Assembly (NCBI GenBank): GCA_001995005.1 | Contig: MDJN01000179.1 | Span: forward strand, 1-8,743 | Source: Candidatus Parepulonipiscium sp. PG-Nun2H_MBin03 | Lineage (GTDB): Bacteria > Bacillota > Clostridia > Lachnospirales > Cellulosilyticaceae | Reading direction: 5' to 3' | DNA length: 8,743 nt | Part shown: one piece after another, positions 6,699 through 8,743 of the stretch | How positions within the stretch are numbered: position 1 is the first letter of the stretch | Layout of the letters: each line of letters opens with the position of its first letter | Notes under the pieces: model-generated | What the model was told of the DNA's origin: nothing | Database searches by the model: none | The model's input: the letters and a program-made list of their open reading frames with translations, nothing else | Program-made: the position numbers and the translations under genes

Positions 6699-7343
6699 CT
6701 AATTAACCGTTACAGTATATTCCTCTTTTTTTTCGATATGCAGTATGTGGCTAGCATATTTTGTAGCATACTCAACGTCATGAGATATCATAATAATTGT
6801 TATATTGTCTTGCTGGTTTAGCTGCTTAATAAGAGCATACATATCTTTTGTAACATTTGGGTCAAGCCCTGCCACCGGTTCATCTAAAATAAGCAGCTTA
6901 TTGCTAGAACATATGGCACGAGCAAGCAAAACCCGCTGTTGTTGTCCCCCAGATAAAGAGTTATACGGCTTATTTATATACTCTTGCATACCAAGCTTTG
7001 TTATATTTGCTGTGGCAAGTTCTTTATCAGCCGCAGAGTAAAACCACCTGCCCTTATTTAATGTGCCAGATAAAACAATTTCCTTAACAGAAGCTGGGAA
7101 ATTTCGTTGATACATTTTTTGTTGTGGCAAATATCCTATATCTGTTTGGGGTATACTTTTTATAATCTCTCCCGAAACGGGAGGGATTAAGTTAAGTAGC
7201 GTCTTTATAAGCGTAGATTTTCCGATGCCATTGGAACCGGTAATACACCAATAGTTTCCAGAGTGTATTGTAAAGTTAAGCGGACCTATTAAGGCTTTTT
7301 TGTCATATCCAACTTGTGTGTCAATGCATTTTATTTGTTCCAT
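6699..7343 (-). CDS. znuC: Zinc ABC transporter ATP-binding protein ZnuC
   Basis: A cytoplasmic ATPase of 214 aa, short but complete, that powers zinc import through ZnuB. Visible motifs are Walker A GSNGIGKST (36-44), Q-loop around Gln74-Gln75 (YLPQQ), signature LSGGQQQR (130-137), Walker B LLILDEP (150-156) with catalytic Glu155, D-loop GLDP (159-162) and switch His188 in MISHD. The ATG at 7343 is preceded by AGGAAG 6 nt upstream. That site lies in the end of znuA, whose stop is only 2 nt away, so the two genes are tightly coupled. All catalytic residues are present. The protein lacks the long His-containing C-terminal extension of some Gram-negative ZnuC proteins. Confidence 0.95.
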   Translation of the reverse strand: MEQIKCIDTQVGYDKKALIGPLNFTIHSGNYWCITGSNGIGKSTLIKTLLNLIPPVSGEIIKSIPQTDIGYLPQQKMYQRNFPASVKEIVLSGTLNKGRWFYSAADKELATANITKLGMQEYINKPYNSLSGGQQQRVLLARAICSSNKLLILDEPVAGLDPNVTKDMYALIKQLNQQDNITIIMISHDVEYATKYASHILHIEKKEEYTVTVN

Positions 7344-7345
7344 TT

Positions 7346-8320
7346 TTATCTTCCTAACGCCATCTCTAACGATGCTAAATTATCTTCCATAATAGATATA
7401 TAAGAAATGCTACTATCCGTATGGTCGACTATCTCCATAGAATTAAACTGAATAAATTCTCTGTTATCATCTTGTGAACTAGATACAATAGTCTCAGCGA
7501 TTTTTTTATTACTATCAGAGACATAGCTAATAGAGGATACCATTTCCTCGTCTAGTTTTTCGGCCAAAAATACAATCGTCTCAAAACTAGCTTCCGTATC
7601 TGTTGAGCAACCTGTAAAAGCCGCATAATAATTTATATCATAATCATCTAATAAATATCTAAACGGAAATCTATCCCCAAAGATTATAATATCCATATCG
7701 CTATTATCAACTACTTGCTCATATTTATTATCTAATTTGTCTAGCTCTTCTATATAAGAAGCTAAATTTATACTATAAGTTTGCACATTTGTAGTATCTA
7801 TAGTACTGATTGCATCGCTTATAACATTACACGCTTCCTTTGCTAATTTTACGGATAACCATATATGTTCATCTTGAACATGACTATGGCTACAGCTGCT
7901 ATGGTCATGTTCATCATGGTTATGCTCCATACCTTCTATGATCTCTTCGTCTTTTGTATATTTATCAAGAGATGCCATAAGGTTGATGTATTGAATATCT
8001 GAATTATTATCTATTACATCCGTTATCCAACTTTCAGAATCTCCCCCGATATATATAATAAGGTCGCTGGTCTGCATTTGTATTAAATCATCTGCAGTAG
8101 CCTGATAATTATGCGGGTCAACTCCGTTATCCATTAGTAACTCTATGGTTCCAATGTCTCCTACAATAGACTTGGTCCACTCATATACAGGATACGTTGA
8201 GCACAAAATATTAAGCGGTCGGTCTAATATGATGTCTATGTTTCCACCGGCCTTTTGTGTGCTGCAACCTGATATTTGAGTGGTCATAACTAATAGCGTT
8301 AAAAGTAATTTTTTGTTCAA
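7346..8320 (-). CDS. znuA: Zinc-binding lipoprotein ZnuA (metal ABC transporter substrate-binding protein)
   Basis: A cluster A-I binding protein of 324 aa that captures zinc outside the membrane and delivers it to ZnuBC. The signal peptide ends in lipobox ISGC (Cys19). Metal-site landmarks are His70 in DPHNY and His152 in DEHIWLS. Between them is a His/Asp-rich loop (about 132-147, HNHDEHDHSSCSHSH), typical of zinc rather than manganese proteins. Where many relatives have a third His (HDAF-type motif), this one has FGDRFPFRYL with Asp216, followed by YYAAFTGCSTDTEAS with Glu243. I recall the same variant in other clostridial proteins. The start is TTG at 8318-8320 with GGAGG 6 nt upstream and no competing ATG. 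First gene of the operon. Zinc-dependent repression would be expected, but no textbook Zur box was found. Confidence 0.94.
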   Translation of the reverse strand: MNKKLLLTLLVMTTQISGCSTQKAGGNIDIILDRPLNILCSTYPVYEWTKSIVGDIGTIELLMDNGVDPHNYQATADDLIQMQTSDLIIYIGGDSESWITDVIDNNSDIQYINLMASLDKYTKDEEIIEGMEHNHDEHDHSSCSHSHVQDEHIWLSVKLAKEACNVISDAISTIDTTNVQTYSINLASYIEELDKLDNKYEQVVDNSDMDIIIFGDRFPFRYLLDDYDINYYAAFTGCSTDTEASFETIVFLAEKLDEEMVSSISYVSDSNKKIAETIVSSSQDDNREFIQFNSMEIVDHTDSSISYISIMEDNLASLEMALGR

Positions 8321-8331
8321 AATTTGCCTCC

Positions 8332-8358
8332 TTTAAAAATATTGCATTTAAAAATATT
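8332..8358. repeat. Two identical 12-bp direct repeats in the znuA leader
   Basis: TTTAAAAATATT (plus strand) occurs at 8332-8343 and 8347-8358, separated by GCA. The copies fill the space between the predicted transcription start (about 8360) and the znuA Shine-Dalgarno. The promoter-proximal leader is therefore almost entirely this duplicated element. It may be a regulatory site, or chance in AT-rich DNA. Confidence 0.6.
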
Positions 8359-8366
8359 ATATTATT

Positions 8367-8395
8367 ATTATAAAAGTTTAACTCAGTAGCGTCAA
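8367..8395 (-). promoter_or_regulatory. Sigma-A promoter of the znuACB operon
   Basis: On the minus strand, -35 TTGACG (8390-8395) and -10 TATAAT (8367-8372) are separated by 17 bp, one base from full consensus. The start of transcription should be near 8360, leaving a leader of about 40 nt before the TTG at 8320. A promoter this strong normally needs a repressor, which fits a zinc-starvation operon. Confidence 0.8.
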
Positions 8396-8398
8396 GGC

Positions 8399-8415
8399 AA
8401 AACTTACCAAGTTTT
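8399..8415. repeat. Perfect 7-3-7 inverted repeat next to the znuA -35 element
   Basis: AAAACTT-ACC-AAGTTTT is a perfect dyad ending 3 bp upstream of the -35 hexamer (8390-8395). It matches neither the Bacillus Zur box (TAAATCGTAATNATTACGATTTA) nor the AdcR box (TTAACNNGTTAA) as I know them. On the plus strand it is followed by two more Ts and could be read as a weak terminator, but no plus-strand gene precedes it. An operator is the more natural reading. Confidence 0.45.
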
Positions 8416-8622
8416 TTATTAGATATAATACATATAGAACGCATAAATTATAAAATTATATTATATATTTATCAGATAACTTTCTTAAGTATATTAGCAC
8501 ATATAAACATAATATAAAGAAAACGTGCAGTAAGTTGTACATCTTTAGTTAAATAATAGTATTGATTTTAATATTAATATAAAGTATTATTATATTATGT
8601 ACAAACCTATGTAATCGCACAA

Positions 8623-8628
8623 TATAAT
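8623..8628 (+). promoter_or_regulatory. Possible -10 element for the right-edge gene
   Basis: TATAAT on the plus strand lies 49 nt before the ATG at 8678. With a 17-bp spacer the -35 would be TACAAA (8600-8605), a poor match, and no extended -10 is present. In DNA this AT-rich a lone TATAAT is weak evidence. Confidence 0.35.
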
Positions 8629-8677
8629 TTCACATATTTAATGTACATGTATATCTTAGATTAGAGAGGGAAAAAAT

Positions 8678-8743
8678 ATGAAAAGAAAAACATTAGGACA
8701 ACAGATTAGGTTAGTATTTAGTGTAGTAGTAACAGCACTGCTA
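8678..8743 (+). CDS. N-terminus of a membrane protein, possibly a chemoreceptor or sensor kinase (partial)
   Basis: Only 22 codons are inside the window: MKRKTLGQQIRLVF followed by a hydrophobic start SVVVTALL. The ATG follows a modest GAGAGGG ribosome binding site at 8664-8670. A basic N-terminus leading straight into a membrane helix is how many Clostridia chemoreceptors and sensor kinases begin, and it resembles the layout of the chemoreceptor at 2198-4246. The family cannot be decided from this fragment. It is transcribed divergently from the zinc operon. Confidence 0.6.
   Translation, partial: MKRKTLGQQIRLVFSVVVTALL

Larger units (their letters stand above)
8396..8677. other. AT-rich divergent intergenic region
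   Basis: About 280 bp between the znuA promoter and the plus-strand gene at the right edge. Besides the dyad at 8399-8415 and a possible -10 at 8623-8628, I see only AT-rich DNA, including an imperfect AT palindrome near 8443-8473. No convincing open reading frame, structured RNA or riboswitch motif was recognised. Confidence 0.6.

Noticed and set aside
8399..8420. Plus-strand terminator formed by the 7-3-7 dyad and following Ts
   Set aside because: No plus-strand gene precedes it; the stem has only two G-C pairs and its position beside the znuA -35 fits an operator better.
8211..8444. 77-codon minus-strand open frame upstream of and overlapping znuA
   Set aside because: It overlaps the first 110 nt of znuA in another frame, its start has no ribosome binding site in front, it begins upstream of the predicted znuA promoter and the protein has no recognisable features.
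8536..8647. Three TGTACA palindromes (8536-8541, 8598-8603, 8642-8647) as a repeated operator
   Set aside because: A 6-bp palindrome recurring in AT-rich intergenic DNA is weak evidence, the spacings of 62 and 44 bp show no helical pattern, and flanking bases are not shared.
8421..8677. Riboswitch or other structured RNA upstream of the right-edge gene
   Set aside because: No conserved riboswitch core (for example the c-di-GMP type) was recognised and the region is almost all A and T.

Overview
The window looks like chromosomal DNA from a low-GC, motile, spore-forming member of the Clostridia. The evidence is the strong AAGGAGG-type ribosome binding sites, frequent ATA and TTA codons, consensus sigma-A promoters, lipoproteins with short signal peptides, a dCache chemoreceptor and a YunB-type sporulation protein. 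A Lachnospirales-like host is a guess from protein style only. Apart from a tRNA at the left edge and a partial gene at the right edge, every gene is on the minus strand.

Layout from left to right: a tRNA-Gly(TCC) on the plus strand (4-74) is followed by a hairpin with U-runs on both sides (84-110). That hairpin also ends the convergent minus-strand unit. This unit is read from a sigma-A promoter at 4293-4321 and holds a methyl-accepting chemotaxis protein (2198-4246) and a large solute-binding lipoprotein (112-2214). The two reading frames overlap by 17 nt. Next is yunB (4350-5156). Its first ATG would remove the membrane anchor, and the best-supported start is an ATT codon behind a perfect Shine-Dalgarno. 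Upstream lies a four-gene zinc-uptake operon, in transcription order znuA (7346-8320), znuC (6699-7343), znuB (5841-6683) and an extra lipoprotein with a Cys-Cys motif (5230-5844). It has a near-consensus promoter at 8367-8395. A divergent AT-rich intergenic region of about 280 bp separates it from the start of a plus-strand membrane protein that runs off the window (8678 onward).

How the genes work together: ZnuA captures zinc outside the cell, ZnuB carries it through the membrane and ZnuC supplies ATP. The co-transcribed lipoprotein is probably an accessory factor in zinc handling, but its role is unknown. The chemoreceptor and the solute-binding lipoprotein are translationally coupled with no permease or ATPase beside them, which suggests ligand presentation to the receptor rather than transport. 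The most unusual regulatory spot is 5153-5221. There one long hairpin looks like the zinc operon terminator and also contains the yunB Shine-Dalgarno, right next to the non-AUG start. No phage, insertion sequence, CRISPR array or clearly new multigene system is visible.
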